A program made the position numbers and the translations under genes. DNA of 64,000 bases, from positions 1,364,001-1,428,000 of the forward strand of contig JANUWI010000002.1 in the NCBI GenBank assembly GCA_025504975.1. Reading direction: 5' to 3'. Below, piece after piece: positions 25,733-37,134 of the stretch (the stretch's first letter is position 1; each line of letters begins with the position of its first letter). The stretch comes from Plenodomus lindquistii (taxonomy: Eukaryota; Ascomycota; Dothideomycetes; Pleosporales; Leptosphaeriaceae). The notes under the pieces were generated by a model. It ran no database searches. It was given only the letters and a program-made list of their open reading frames with translations, and was not told where the DNA came from.

Positions 25733-26169
25733 AATTGTGGATGAGGCCCTGAGGCGTGTATGGCCTTGATACACCAAATATCTATGCGATGATAGGTCAA
25801 ATGTTCAAGATCTCAAAATAACGACACTATAATGAGATTCAAACAAGATTGATACATGATGCGGCTGTCAGTCTGTGTGCATACCGCCAATGCGTACACG
25901 TGTGTTATTACCACTCACCACCGATTTTGTTGCATTGGTTCCAAGACAGCACTTTCCAGGTAAGATCAGTCGAAGTTCAATGGGCATGGTCCCCAGCAAC
26001 TCGATCATCATCTACCGGACCCTTCCCGCATCCGTCCCTTATCCGACACCATCCTGTTACGTCAGACTCCACTTGCGCCAACAGCTTACATAGCCATCCA
26101 ATACAGATACAACACAAGCTCACCACTCTCCACGACATATACAAACGGCCAAACTAGACTATAGCAACA
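25733..26169. promoter_or_regulatory. Intergenic, promoter of the SnoaL-like gene
   Basis: These 437 bases between two plus-strand genes hold no open frame of interest. The segment before 26170 is AC-rich (about 26090-26165), as for a fungal 5' leader. Confidence 0.35.
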
Positions 26170-26726
26170 ATGAGTGCATACGCCTCCTCTTACCCCTCTG
26201 GCGTCGATTTCGACCAAGATTACAAAACCTTTTTCGAGCAATTCTACGCTACATCAGACACACCTTCCGCGCACGAGGAATACGTCAAGAACTTCACAAA
26301 AGATGCGACGTTGATCATGGCTTCGAAGAAAGTGTCTGGGACAGAAGGTGCGCTTTCGGATCTGCCCCGCCACATCTTCGTGTTCCGCATCAACAACTAA
26401 CCCTTGCTTGCTGTAGAGATTCTTGCATTGCGCAAAGGGATGTGGGAGAAAGTTGCGAGTCGCAAACATAACGCCATTAAGATTTTCCCATTTGGTGCGA
26501 ATTCGGATGAAGTGATGCTTTACGGTACAGTCAAGTATGGGTTGAAGGCTGGAGGCGAGTCGGGGTTAGAATGGGCGGCGAGAGCGCATTTGGTCAAGGA
26601 AGATGGAAGGGTTAAGATGGACTTTTACCAGGTCTATTTGGTAAGTTGGATTGATGGAGGTGCATGAGCATCTAGATGTGGTAGGCTAATAATGTGTTAC
26701 AGGATACTGGTGCTCAGGCAAAATAA
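26170..26726 (+). CDS. SnoaL/NTF2-like fold protein
   Basis: Exons 26170-26347, 26417-26640 and 26703-26726 encode 141 residues. The N-terminus has FDQDYKTFFEQFYATSDTPSAHEEYV then FTKDATLIMASKKVSG, the typical start of small SnoaL-like proteins. LRKGMWEKVASRKH and the strand-rich VMLYGTVKYGLK and RVKMDFYQVYL follow. The last exon supplies only seven codons plus stop (DTGAQAK). Fold members include polyketide cyclases and binding proteins; no catalytic residue can be assigned. It is not in a biosynthetic cluster, so a stand-alone role is inferred. Confidence 0.82.
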
Positions 26727-27299
26727 GGAACTAAGGAAAAAGGGACTTCTACATAGGAACATCACGAGTAGATCGCAGAGACTACATTTGATAAAGTTGG
26801 ACCATCATGCAGTATCAGTGATCTTAGTTGCTCATCATTAAGGTACCATGAGCAGTTGCTCTGGCATGTCCAGACCTCATCATCTATAAATGCGAAACAC
26901 GTCACTCGTAGCTTGCTATCAAGTACATCCATGTGAGAAAGGAGGAGAATTGAAGGAATAGTGACATTTTGTGCACCCATGTACTCCTCTGCTCAAGTTT
27001 CTTGCCAGGACTGGAGACTACCTATGGTAAACAAGTCACCATGCTTCTATCTATCGAATCGCCTTCCTAGGCAATAGGAAAGTTTTGCTGCCATGCTCGG
27101 CGATGTGTCGGCGTAAAACAGTCTGCATTGCCCCGCTTTAAGCTTTCGGCCCCCAACCCGTGCAAGTCCGCCGAACGCAGTACTATGATCGCCAAATTTT
27201 CTCGCCGCATGCTGGCGTCCAAAATGGTGTCTCTGAACGCTCCTTTGTGATTCTGGGATATATTGGTCCTTTTTTCCTGTCTTTCCATCAAAGTAACCA

Positions 27300-27407
27300 G
27301 CCTGGTTAGCTCAATCGGTAGAGCGTGAGACTCTTAGAGTCTTCGTTCCCATAGAACGATTGATCCATCCAATCTCAAGGTTGCGGGTTCGACCCCCGCA
27401 TCGGGCT
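27300..27407 (+). tRNA. tRNA-Lys (anticodon CTT) with a 35-base intron
   Basis: The mature halves are 27300-27336 and 27372-27407. The acceptor stem GCCTGGT pairs with ATCGGGC allowing G-U pairs. The D arm is TAGCTCAATCGGTAGAGC. The anticodon stem TGAGA/TCTCA encloses the loop CTCTTAA, with CTT at 27333-27335. The T arm is GCGGGTTCGACCCCCGC. The intron 27337-27371 starts one base 3' of the anticodon, the canonical position. The intron-containing transcript would need the tRNA splicing endonuclease, a ligase and the 2'-phosphotransferase encoded at 24631. Confidence 0.95.
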
Positions 27408-27411
27408 TGTC

Positions 27412-27416
27412 TTTTT
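27412..27416 (+). terminator. RNA polymerase III T-run
   Basis: A TTTTT run lies five bases after the tRNA 3' end, the standard Pol III stop. Confidence 0.8.
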
Positions 27417-29142
27417 GTTCTGAGTAGATCCTGTGGTTGGGGGGTGGTGTGGAGGCTGAGGAGGGCCGGTGTGAGGGTTTGGGCGAGCGTTGGGAACAAC
27501 GCACGACCCACGCACGATCGCCTATTTTTGAGTACGCTGTCTTGTTCTAAATAAGCTCAGGATTCTAACGCCATCATTTTTGTGCCTAGAGGCCCCGAGT
27601 TGGTTGAGATATATGGAAATTGATGCCCACTCAGGAGTTAGGAGCACATCAAGATGCAGGCGGCCGAACTTTAGCTTCAAGTGCCCCATCAACAACTCTT
27701 TCCAAGCTCCTGTACTCTGCAATAACAGTTCAACGTTACAGTTAATGGTTTAGGTACTACAAACATGCGCCTTGGTTGCAACGGCCCACGTCCCGTCCAT
27801 GGCGCAATCGTGGATCTTGAGATGGGACGCTCGTAACTATCGGTACGTGTAAATTCAATTTTGAGTAACCTAACTCCAACAAATAGCGCTTCTCAATGCG
27901 ATATACAGTGCAAGTCGCTGTAGGTCGATCCTCGTGATCGTACCTGACGCCTTCTTAGCATGTAGCACAAGAGCAGAACGTGTTCTTCTCAGCGTGTGTC
28001 CTACTTTACCGTAGCTATAATATCAGCGACATCAATCTTCGTCCTGACCATGCGGCGCAATTTTGATCGATTCGACAGCCGCCAGGCATGCGTTGGTTGG
28101 TTGGTTAGTATTGATTTTCGTCTGAAGGACTATACCTATAATACAGATCCGCCTCCCGAAGGGCATAAGGACGTGCTGAGCTATAGATTTATGTTATAGT
28201 AACTACCGTAGAAAGCAGTTCTGGTGAAAAGCGGGCCTTGATAGCCTGTCTGGTAGCGATACCTCCTCTCGCTTAATTGCTTTCCACTAAAGATACCCTA
28301 TTCACAATTTATCCCCACCACAAGCTTGTTCCTGTACCCTTCCATGCCATAGTCCTTCAGTTTTCATGACGTATTTGCCTTGTACCCTCAGGGTAAAACC
28401 TCGTAGGGAAAACCCCCTGAGGCTTGAACAAGTAGTACATTCACCTCCCCTGTGTGAGATGCCAGGCATGCGAAGAGGTCCGGTAACGAATAAATTCTAT
28501 CGCCTCGGACTGGAAGATATTCGCTGATAGTGCTCACTTTTGATATCTAGGTATGCTCATTCCCAATGGGGTTACAAAGATCACAAGATCCACCTCAAGA
28601 ACTTTCCAAGTTGCCATTGCCTTGAATGCTCGCTAGCGCATCAGTCTGACTGGCAAGCCATGGAAGAACGATTATACCGAGCTCCAAATCTCGTGCAAAT
28701 TTTCTGCGTATCACGCTGTGGTATAGCACATGGGCCAACTCTAAATTTTTTTCATGGTATATAGAAACAACGCAAATCTCGTAAGCGCACGTACAGTTAC
28801 CCATAAAAATTCCATCCAGCCTGCAGCCAGACACATTCAAACCTTGGCTTTAGATAAGCCCTATGAGTCTGCAAGGTGGCTTCGCGACCCGATATAGCAA
28901 GCGCCGCAACGTCAAGATGGTATGTAGTCTCTAGACATCATCATGAGCTACCTCAATGCCCCAGGGATCATCTTCTCTCCGCCAGGCTTCTCTTTAGATC
29001 TTCAAGATATGCTCACATCCATGGGCTATATTCTATGATATCCTCGAACGTTGTGTGATGTGTTCACGCGTTGCTCTTCAGGTTCACACCTAATTCCTGA
29101 TGGGTACATTACTAGGGCAAAGTCTTGTGTTGTTTTCCGTAT
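27417..29142. other. Intergenic, no gene recognised
   Basis: Short open frames only. There is a small GGTTGGTTGGTT repeat near 28095. No domain or splice-consistent chain was seen. Confidence 0.45.
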
Positions 29143-29145
29143 GTC

Positions 29146-29770
29146 TCAGGTTACCCCTTGGTGAATTTTGAGGTGCTTTCTCAATGCATCAACAGCCGAG
29201 CACACTGTTGAACAGCCGGGCTGTGGGCACGGCCACATCTCCTTCGCCTTGACGGTCTCCGGGTGAGCGGCCTCCATGTGACGGCGTTTTGTAGTGACTG
29301 AGATTGGTTGTGCGAGGCACTCGTTGATGCGACAGACCTCTGGCTCTCCCACGTGTCGCTTGACATGCTGCGTGAAATTGTTCTTCTGGGTGGTTTTCAG
29401 ATCGAGGTCCTTGCCGCACAGGGTGCATCGAGCCTTCTTCAGGCTCTGCTCGACAATGTGGCCGATGACGGATGGTCGCTCCTGAAAATGCCGATCGCAA
29501 CAAGGGCATACGAACTCGTCAGTCTGTCCGTCCTGCGCAATATGGTAGGCTTCAGGCGGAGGCTCTCGTGTCCCTGGAGCTGCCTGAGTCGCTTCGCGTC
29601 GGCCGTGTATTCCACAACCTTGGTCTCTCGGACACTACGGCTGACTGGGGCCTTTGGTTCATCGGAGTCGGAGAATGCCTCATCTGGTGTTGGCACAAGT
29701 GCATGTCGGCGACGATCTGTGTTCCTCAATGTCCGCTGTGCAGCGACACTCTGTACTGTCTATATTGAGA
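29146..29770 (-). pseudogene. C2H2-like zinc-finger gene remnant
   Basis: On the minus strand one continuous frame from about 29600 to 29146 reads FVCPCCDRHFQERPSVIGHI, then ARCTLCGKDLDLKTTQKNNF, then CRINECLAQPISVTTKRRHM and MWPCPQPGCSTVCSAVDALR. These are four Cys-pair units with following His residues, like degenerate C2H2 fingers. Upstream, a stop interrupts this frame, and a second frame (29729-29540, with PTPDEAFSDSDEPKAP) looks coding. A 64-base intron with a poor GTCAGC donor could join them, but I could find no start codon for the upstream part. The region may be an old gene with lost ends or a real gene with exons I cannot place. Confidence 0.4.
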
Positions 29771-29799
29771 TTTTTTCAGAAGGTAATGTCGTGGTGAAG

Positions 29800-31590
29800 G
29801 TAATGTCGTGGTGAGAGAAATGCAGAGGTGAGGATGGAGGGTATTAGAAGGGAACCAGAAAGGTTCCACTCAGGACGCGACGGGACAGAAAAGAGAAGCG
29901 GCAGCGATCAGTATGTGCAGCTTACCGAAGTTGCGAGTGTGCTTAAACGACCGACGAGTTTATACGCCCCTGTTATGATAGGCATTCTTATAAGACATAG
30001 AGAACCATGCTTCACTAAGGCTGAAGACCTGGATCATCGTGCAAGATCAGACGGACAGAAAGCGGACATGCCTATGCGGCGGTAGGTCGACCCTGGTGTG
30101 TCACTCGGTCATCGGTAATTTCGCGGAGGAAGGCATAAAGTAGAAAAGTGTACCCTGTGCTTTAGAGTGTTGGAGAAGAGGACTACTAGAAGCAGCTTCC
30201 GTAAATACATCTTGCTACATGTCACCGAAGCCGAAGCTTAAGGCATTGATAAGTGCAAGGCGGAGTTCACTTCCACGACGGCACACATGGACATCGTGCT
30301 CTCCGAGAATTTCAAAAAAGAAGAATCTTTCCCATGCACACAGGTCATTTGTAGCATTGTATGTTCGTCAGGGTTCGGATGGCTCTCTTCGCGGACATAT
30401 CAAACATCATCGTAGTCCAATGTCACGATGAAATCATGGCGATCTGTCCGTCCTTCAACGATAAACGCGTAATTGATACCCTACGGATGCACTGCCCAAG
30501 CAAATCATACCTGATCATCGTTGTCCGCTGTCAAGACGTCATGTTGCGAGTGATCCAAGATCTGTCGTAATAGCTGTATCGACTAAAGTCACAAGTAGCA
30601 ATGGAGGCCCGTAATGGAGAGATTAGCCTGCGTTAGACAATGATGATGTACGCGAGAGGTTTTCAAGTCGTCATATCTCACTCATTTGCGTCCGAGGTGG
30701 CATTGTAGGCTTCTGGCTGTATTATACCGTACTTTCGAGCTCCAAACTTGCTTGTAAGTCCTTCCTGGCTGACCCGAGATTGCCGACCTTGGCACCTGAT
30801 TCGCGAGATACAATCACTGGAGGACTTACAATTGATGCTTATACTACCCCCAAAGGGTCGCCAGTTATGTACTTCAGATGGAAAGGGCCACAGGATGCGT
30901 GCGAGACTAGAGCAAATAGTGTGCCATTTTTCGTCCCCGATGACATTGCTATTGAAAGCAGTCAAGCCTCCGCCTCGTCTGTGCTATATGTATCACGCAT
31001 TACACTGCATGCTCTAGAACATGATGCTTTTGGCCGACTAGGAGCTCGGAGTCGTCATAGCCCACTATCATGCTACTCACGAGGCACCAGGGGCGGGTGA
31101 AGGCGACAAAAATATCCATCATGCTCTTCACTATTGCCGTGGAAGAACTATAGCCATATTGACGTGTGGTTATCTTTCGAAGACCTATCCGAGTTGTGCT
31201 CACAGTTTTTACTGTTATGGGTTACAGGCAAGAGATGTAGTGTATGAAGACTCAATAGCCCGGCGTGTCCGAGCAAGATGCTACACAAAAGCGCAAAACG
31301 AGACTCTAAGCCCCATATCACTCCGCATTACTATGTCTCCTACGGTTTCGCAAAATGCAGAACCTCGCAACGAATCCATCTGATGCTAGACAACCAAAAA
31401 GATTCCTGCAATACCTCGAACAAAGCGAGGCACCAATTCGGAGACAATGGCCAAGGAACATTAGGTCGCTTTTGCGGCCTCAAAATGCTGCAAAAAATAG
31501 CCAGAAAGCCTTTCTGGTATTTATGTAGGTACAGTAGGTACACCAAGTCGACGAACTAGCCCCTACCCCTCGCCCCTTCCGCCCAAATGA
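29800..31590. other. Intergenic, no supported gene
   Basis: The plus-strand frame 30780-31100 reads somewhat like protein (GGLTIDAYTTPKGSPVMYFR) but has no partner exon and no family I recognise. The rest shows nothing. Confidence 0.4.
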
Positions 31591-31596
31591 ATCATC

Positions 31597-32534
31597 TTAG
31601 TGTTCAAGTCCAAGCACCTTCTTCAGCTCTTCGATCTGCGCCTTATTCTCTGGCATCATCAGATCTTCTGACGCTACGCTCAACACCCCATCGCCATCCT
31701 GGCCTGCCTCCTCCTCGTCGCTGGAGTCCAGCACAACGCCTTCATCTGTCAAGCCTCAGGTCAATCCCCACTGCGGCAAGCAACCTCAAAAAGAGTACAA
31801 TAATCCATAAGATGGATTATTCGTGGATTGAATGGTACATGTACGACTCGAACCTGGGTACTACAAACCTTCATGGGCCAGGCCTTACATCATCCATGGG
31901 TGCCTTCCTGTCCAAGGCGGAGTCAAGGAACCTGTCCCATTTATTGAAGTCGAACGGGGTTACGCGAAGTCCAAAAATCTGCTTATAGCGTGCCATTTCG
32001 GTGAGAAGGGCCTTTGCGACATTAGTGCCATGCCTTCCAGTCTCGAGAGTTCCTTACATGTGAGGGCACCTTCTTCATGTTGTGTTTTGCCACGAGCTGT
32101 CTTGCTAGCTTCGCGCTGTAGACTTTGGTTGGCGGATAGCCTTTCATGAAGTTCATGAAGTCGTCGCGGTCATCATGCTCCGTCTTCTGTCACTTTGCCC
32201 TGGGCTCCTCTGTCTTGCTAGCAGCTACTGCTGCGACCTTGGTAGTCTTCTCGTCAAGGAAGGAGCCGAGTTTGTTAACCTAATCAAGCTCTATCGCATC
32301 GTTCCTCTTGGCGTCTGTGTATCCCTTGTAGCGTTCATCCCACGTCGTGACGACTTTGGTATCGACAGCTACGTCGGATTCTCCCACGTAACATTCCGAA
32401 TATGATCCTTCGGCGTGCCCGCGGCTGGATTGTTTCCAGTAGCACTTGGTTATCTCTTCTCCGTCGCGATTGCGGCCAATCCAAATGCGACTCAATGCCT
32501 TGTAGTAGACGGGTGCGGGATTCGATGGAGAAAT
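31597..32534 (-). pseudogene. Decayed paralogue of the gene at 33657-34335
   Basis: On the minus strand this copy tracks its neighbour along its length. The N-part has PAPVYYKALSRIWIGRNRDG and SECYVGESD then WDERYKGYTDAKR. The middle has KVYSAKLARQLVAKHNMK followed by GTAAGG. The next block is EMARYKQIFGLRVTPFDFNK, and the tail has MMPENKAQIEELKKVLGLEH with its stop at 31597. The position matching the neighbour's start codon is ATT (32534-32532). An in-frame TAG at 32282-32280 replaces a Trp codon of the neighbour, and a TGA lies at 32192-32190. The frame is also lost between the third block and the tail. It is therefore a tandem duplicate that no longer encodes a full protein. The family is unknown to me. 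Confidence 0.75.
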
Positions 32535-33524
32535 TGCTGGCGACTTGAGGTACGTTCAGGATGGGGAAGGTTTTTAACAAGAGGTTGAAGAGTGGAGCGC
32601 AAGAGTTTAAGTATGCGCTGGGTTGGAGGGAAGCTGGCCGGGACAGGTGAGATCTTGGTGAGTGGGCAAAGGTAATATCAGGATGTGAGGAATGCGCAGG
32701 TCTGGGAGAGGCTGTAGATAATTCGCTAGCTTACTGTGGAGCAAGACACCTTCACCTTGTATTCAGCGGACTGGAGGTGAAGGTCGCGAATTGTCTCTCA
32801 CTTTCACCTGGTGACCTGGCAGTGTCAAGGGCAGATCGGGTGGTATGTCGTACGCAGAGCCAGATTCTGCAAGGTGACTGTCGAAGAAGGTATGTAGAAA
32901 GTACACTGTGTTGTACTGGGTGCTGTAAAACACATCCTAATCAGTACATACGCCACTCTTAGCCACGACAGAGGCATGATGACTCCGCATTCCCGACAAT
33001 GACAGGAGACGTAGACTTCAAAAGGATGTATCCTGTGCTTCTGCATCCTCATTCAAACCCCGTTATCTTCTCAGTTTGATGAAAGGCCAAAGATCTCAGT
33101 CTCCAAAGTCCATGCACCGATCGAAGACAGCCCCTTCACTGAGTAAAACAAAACAAGTCGATAAATCCAAGTCTCTGTGTACTGAGTGGCATAGTTAATA
33201 GCGCGCTATATACACACCATGCGCAACCGCTCTCCCAGCAATTCACACTCCTACCAACAAACCCCGTGTGGACCTCAAATCCCCCCAATTTCCAGTCGTG
33301 AAATTTTACCCTCATCGCGCCAGCATTCACGCAGAATAACATTAGACTACGCAAGACAATAGTGCACTATCAAGACGACAGGAGCTGCGGGTAAAAAGCG
33401 AGCGGTACTTTGTACAACCGTAGCGCTTACGATGTACGATATACCATTCCAAAAGGTGCGCGTAAGCTAGCTAAGAGTATAGCATCGTCATATCTTCACC
33501 CCCCGCCTATTCAGAACCATCCTA
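32535..33524. other. Spacer between the two paralogues
   Basis: About 1 kb with no gene recognised. It should contain the old promoter of the decayed copy. No repeat or transposon end was seen that would explain the duplication. Confidence 0.4.
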
Positions 33525-33656
33525 TCACTTCAACCCATAAGCCTTCTTGAGTACCTCAATACTTGCCTTGTTCTCCGGGAACAATAGTTCCTCGGATCCT
33601 GAATCTGAATCGTCGTCCGACTCGTTGCCCGCCTCGTCTTCACTCTTGTCCGCGGG

Positions 33657-34335
33657 CTACGCAACAGGATACTCTTCATATGGTGCATCAGCCGGGAGAT
33701 TGACCTCGAGAAACTGGTCCCACTTGTACAAATCGAATGGCGTCACCAGCGGACCCAAAATTGATCGGTAACGTGCCATCTCTACCAGAAGTGCCTGTGC
33801 ATGATCAGTGATTGGCCCAAGAAACATAGTGGATCAAGTGACGTACATGAGAGGGTGCGGCCTTGAGATTGTGCTTTGCAACGAGCTGCTTCGCCAGCTT
33901 AGCTGTGTAGGCCCTTTGCGGGGTATTACCATCCATGAAGCTAACAAACTCCTCGCCGGTGTCATCATCGTCGTCGTTGTGGTGTTTCGTCTTCTGTTTC
34001 TTCTTCTTTGGCTCCTCCGCGTCGCTGTCCGTGGGGTCTGCTACTTTCGTAGCTTTGCTGTCGATAAGAGTTTTGAACTTGGCCAGCCAGTCGTCTTTGA
34101 TCGCGGGCCCTCTCTTTACGGCTGAGTAGTCTTTGTAGCGCTGATCCCAGAACTTGATTTTGGATGCGGCAATAGTGTCTTCTGTCTCGCCGATGTAGCA
34201 CTTCGAGTACGACCCGTCGGGACGTCCACAATTCGCGTGCTTGAAGAAGGTCTTCGTGACCTCTTGCTTCTCGGCGGTCTGGCCGACACGGATCCGACGC
34301 TTCTCCTTGTAGAAGACTGGTGCTGGTAGAGACAT
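33657..34335 (-). CDS. Uncharacterised lineage-specific protein, C-terminus truncated by a TAG
   Basis: Exons 34335-33847 and 33794-33657 encode 208 residues (an ATG at 34371 would add 12). The intron GTACGT...CACAG keeps frame (KAAPSH|ALLVEMARY). A basic N-terminal block (FYKEKRRIRVGQTAEKQEVT) and FKHANCGRPDGSYSKCYIGE come first, then a Lys/Asp-rich linker (EEPKKKKQKTK, DDDDD). KLAKQLVAKHNLKAA and RSILGPLVTPFDLYKWDQFL follow. The frame stays open for 43 more codons after the TAG at 33659-33657, reading an acidic stretch then ENKASIEVLKKAYGLK before TGA at 33527-33525. This extension matches the tail of the decayed neighbour, so the ancestral protein was about 252 residues. Not recognised; a nuclear role is only a guess from the charged linker. 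Confidence 0.65.
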
Positions 34336-34791
34336 TGTTTGTATGGTTGTGTTGATAGTAGCCGAGGGCAAGGATTTGATGAGAGGATGGAAGAAAGATC
34401 AGGACTTCCAGCACGGTGGGCCGGGACTGGTGAGAGTGTTACTTATATAGTGTCTCGTAGAGGTGAGAGAGGCCGCGTACGAAGGTGAAGGCGAAATACT
34501 AGGACGGGTCAAGCGAGAACCCCAAATGCCTCAAGTCGAGGTGAATTGCCAAAAAATCTGGAAGTGAAGCGAGATTGGATTCTTGTGCGTCTTTGGGTCC
34601 AACGAATGTGAGATGACGTTCTCTGTAATTTCCAACATACATACATGATACGATTCAGATGAAAAATCCCACATCTGTGACAATATCCAACGACCGAGTC
34701 TTGCCTTCACTCTTCTCAAACTCGTTCAACCCGACACATATCAACTCCCCTCACAACGCCCCCCGCATCTGCGTTCCAAAACAGCTCCCGC
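34336..34791. promoter_or_regulatory. Upstream region of the paralogue gene
   Basis: These 456 bases precede the paralogue's minus-strand start and follow the AIM24 gene's stop. No gene was recognised. It probably holds the paralogue's promoter. Confidence 0.35.
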
Positions 34792-36323
34792 TTATTGAGC
34801 CGCTCCGTGAGTAGCCAACCACGCGCTAAACTGCTGCGCATTCCTCGTCTGCATGAAAATCGTGCCAGGCCCCGTAAACTTACACACCAGCCCCTCGCCC
34901 GCCATCATATTCGACATGATACCGCCAGATGCAACGCGCTCCATTACGTACTTGCAGTTCCAGGCGACGAGGTGGCCGTTATCAATGATGTATCTTTCGC
35001 CTTCCTGGAGCTATGGGACACGTTAGCTTGTTCATCCCACGATTGAAAAACTCAAACCGCAGCTGACATGGTGTACGACACTTCTTTGGGGAAAAAAAAG
35101 GAGACAGGGGGGGGGGGTAGCTACATCTTTCCGTATAATCGCTCCAAAACTCGCACACCATAGCACTCCCTGCCCTGAAATCTTATACACAAACAACCCT
35201 TCCCCACTGAACATGGCCTTACTCAGTCCCTGGCTCTTATACTCTGTCACAATGCCCTGTGTACACGCCAAGAATGCGTCGTTCCCACAGCTCCACGTAT
35301 CCTTCCCGTTGAGCTTGATGATGGTGATGTCGCCGATTGCAGGGGGCGCGAGGAGTAGCTCGCCAGGGCCCGTGTAGGTGGATTTGCTCATTTCGCCGCC
35401 GGTAAAGGCTTTTTTGAGGGAAAATTTCATAGTACCTTTTAGAGTAATGGTGTGGGACATTGCTATCATTGAGCCTGTGATGGTGTCATTAGCCAGTGTG
35501 TTTACTCTTTTGTTTTGTCCCGTCCATGTGATAGTGCTTAGGGAGGATGTAGGATGGTGTGTTGGTCAGAGACGTACCAGGCTTCGCAGTAAACGGACAT
35601 CCAATGGCCAGCTGCACTGTAAGAATCGTGTTTGTATCTCGGTGGCTTACGCGGTAACTTCCTCCGTTGAAGGTACCCACATCATCTGCTGTGACGACTG
35701 CTGTGCCGGCCTGTCCTCCACCGCCGATCGGCTGGCCGCTTACGACCACTCCTCCTCCTGCTCCTGCTCCCGCGAAGACAGGAGCTTGTGGTATACTTTG
35801 CGCGCTAAAGGCTTGCTGCAATGATGCCCTTGGGTCGCTTTGCTGGGGGCTCTGGCTCGGCGCGCTGTAGGGTGATGCTAGGGGTTGTTGTGAGAGCTGA
35901 GGCTGCTGGGGCGCTGGTTGTTGGAATTGAGGTGCGCTGCCGGGTGGTGGGAAGTGTTGCTGTTGCTGTTGCTGCTGCGGCTGCTGCTCGGGTGGAGGCG
36001 CATACTGTTGGTGTGCGCCGCCTGGAGGAGGCGGGTAGTGTGTCTGTTGGTGTGCGGGGGGCGATTGGGGAGGAGGGGGGTAGGATGCGCCACCGGGTGG
36101 TGGTGAAAAGTACTGTTGTTGCTGGGCTTGCTGTTGGTCTGGAGGGATATCAGATGGAAGCTCCGGATTACAAGACTCGGGATGGGGGGGTAGACGTACC
36201 GTATCCGCTCTTCTCAGGCGGTGCTATGGAGTGTTAGAGAGGGTAGGTAGAATGTTTTTCTATGCGACTCGACTCACGAGGGTAGTAGTTCCCTCCTGGC
36301 GGCGGACTTCCGTATCCAGACAT
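34792..36323 (-). CDS. AIM24-family protein with Pro/Gln-rich N-terminus
   Basis: Exons 36323-36278, 36223-36200, 36138-35578, 35474-35125 and 35010-34792 encode 399 residues. The first ~150 residues are low-complexity, rich in Pro, Gln, Tyr and Gly ([20 protein letters not shown], a Gln run of six, repeated PPPGG). The C-terminal ~220 residues form the AIM24 (TRAP-like) beta domain: [20 protein letters not shown], then [58 protein letters not shown] and the final [16 protein letters not shown]. Yeast Aim24 is mitochondrial and supports MICOS. This protein has no evident mitochondrial presequence and resembles the cytosolic AIM24-like fungal proteins, so location is uncertain. Splicing of the 24-base second exon is frame-consistent on both sides. 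Confidence 0.9.
35107..35117 (+). repeat. 11-base poly-G run inside an intron
   Basis: A G11 tract lies in the last intron of the AIM24-family gene (C11 on the coding strand). It is likely length-variable. Confidence 0.8.
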
Positions 36324-37134
36324 CGTCTACTAAGTTCAGACCCCTAACGTCAAGCTATACAACGTTCTCGTCGCGTAGTAACAGCTCCAAGAAATCCCGC
36401 GCGTTCACGTCTAAACAGTGAGACGACAAAGGTCAAGCAACACGGTAGTAGAGTAAAGGAAACATGAATTCAACTGCGGCCCAGCATCAGCACACATGTC
36501 CCCCAAGTCCAGGTTTAACCGCGCCGCCCCCCTCGCCAGCCTATTCGTTGCTTGCTTGGTGACAAGCTGCTCAGCCTCTCGCCAGCAGCTGTTGGCTAGC
36601 GGGGTACCTCGAGCCGCCGAATCAGCGCCCCGCTTACCCTTGCACATCAGCTGGCGAGCATGCGCCAACCTGCCACAGCAGATGCGAGATGACCCGGCTC
36701 ATAATTCCTCTTGCGGACTGGACTATTGTTGTTTCTGTGGAGAAACATGCGGTTGATGTGTAATGTCGGTACATGGAATGTGTTGGCCATGTTTATGAGA
36801 GCTGTACCCATGTGTCTCAGGGGTCCAAGCTTGCATGTGGGGTTGATGCAAGCGCCCACGCGAACATGGTGCAGGGCGCCTACAATTTAGTATCACTCGG
36901 CATACTCCTTCATTTACACACGGATTGCCTAAAATCCGTATAGGATCATCATTGCTGAATCCTACAAACTGTTCGTGAGAATACATATACCGGAGCACAG
37001 TCCCGATGAACCCTCATGAATCATTCCTATCATGACATGCCATGCTGTACCCTTCAGCAGAAGCGCCCACGGAGAAGAACAGCCCAAGCCATACATGCCA
37101 TAAAACATCGTGAAGCGCGTAGCCAAAGAATCTT
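36324..37134. other. Intergenic
   Basis: The promoter of the AIM24-family gene (minus) and the 3' region of eIF2-beta. No gene was recognised. Confidence 0.45.

Noticed and set aside
30780..31100. Plus-strand frame with protein-like sequence
   Set aside because: No domain, no partner exons and competing frames. Too weak to call a gene.
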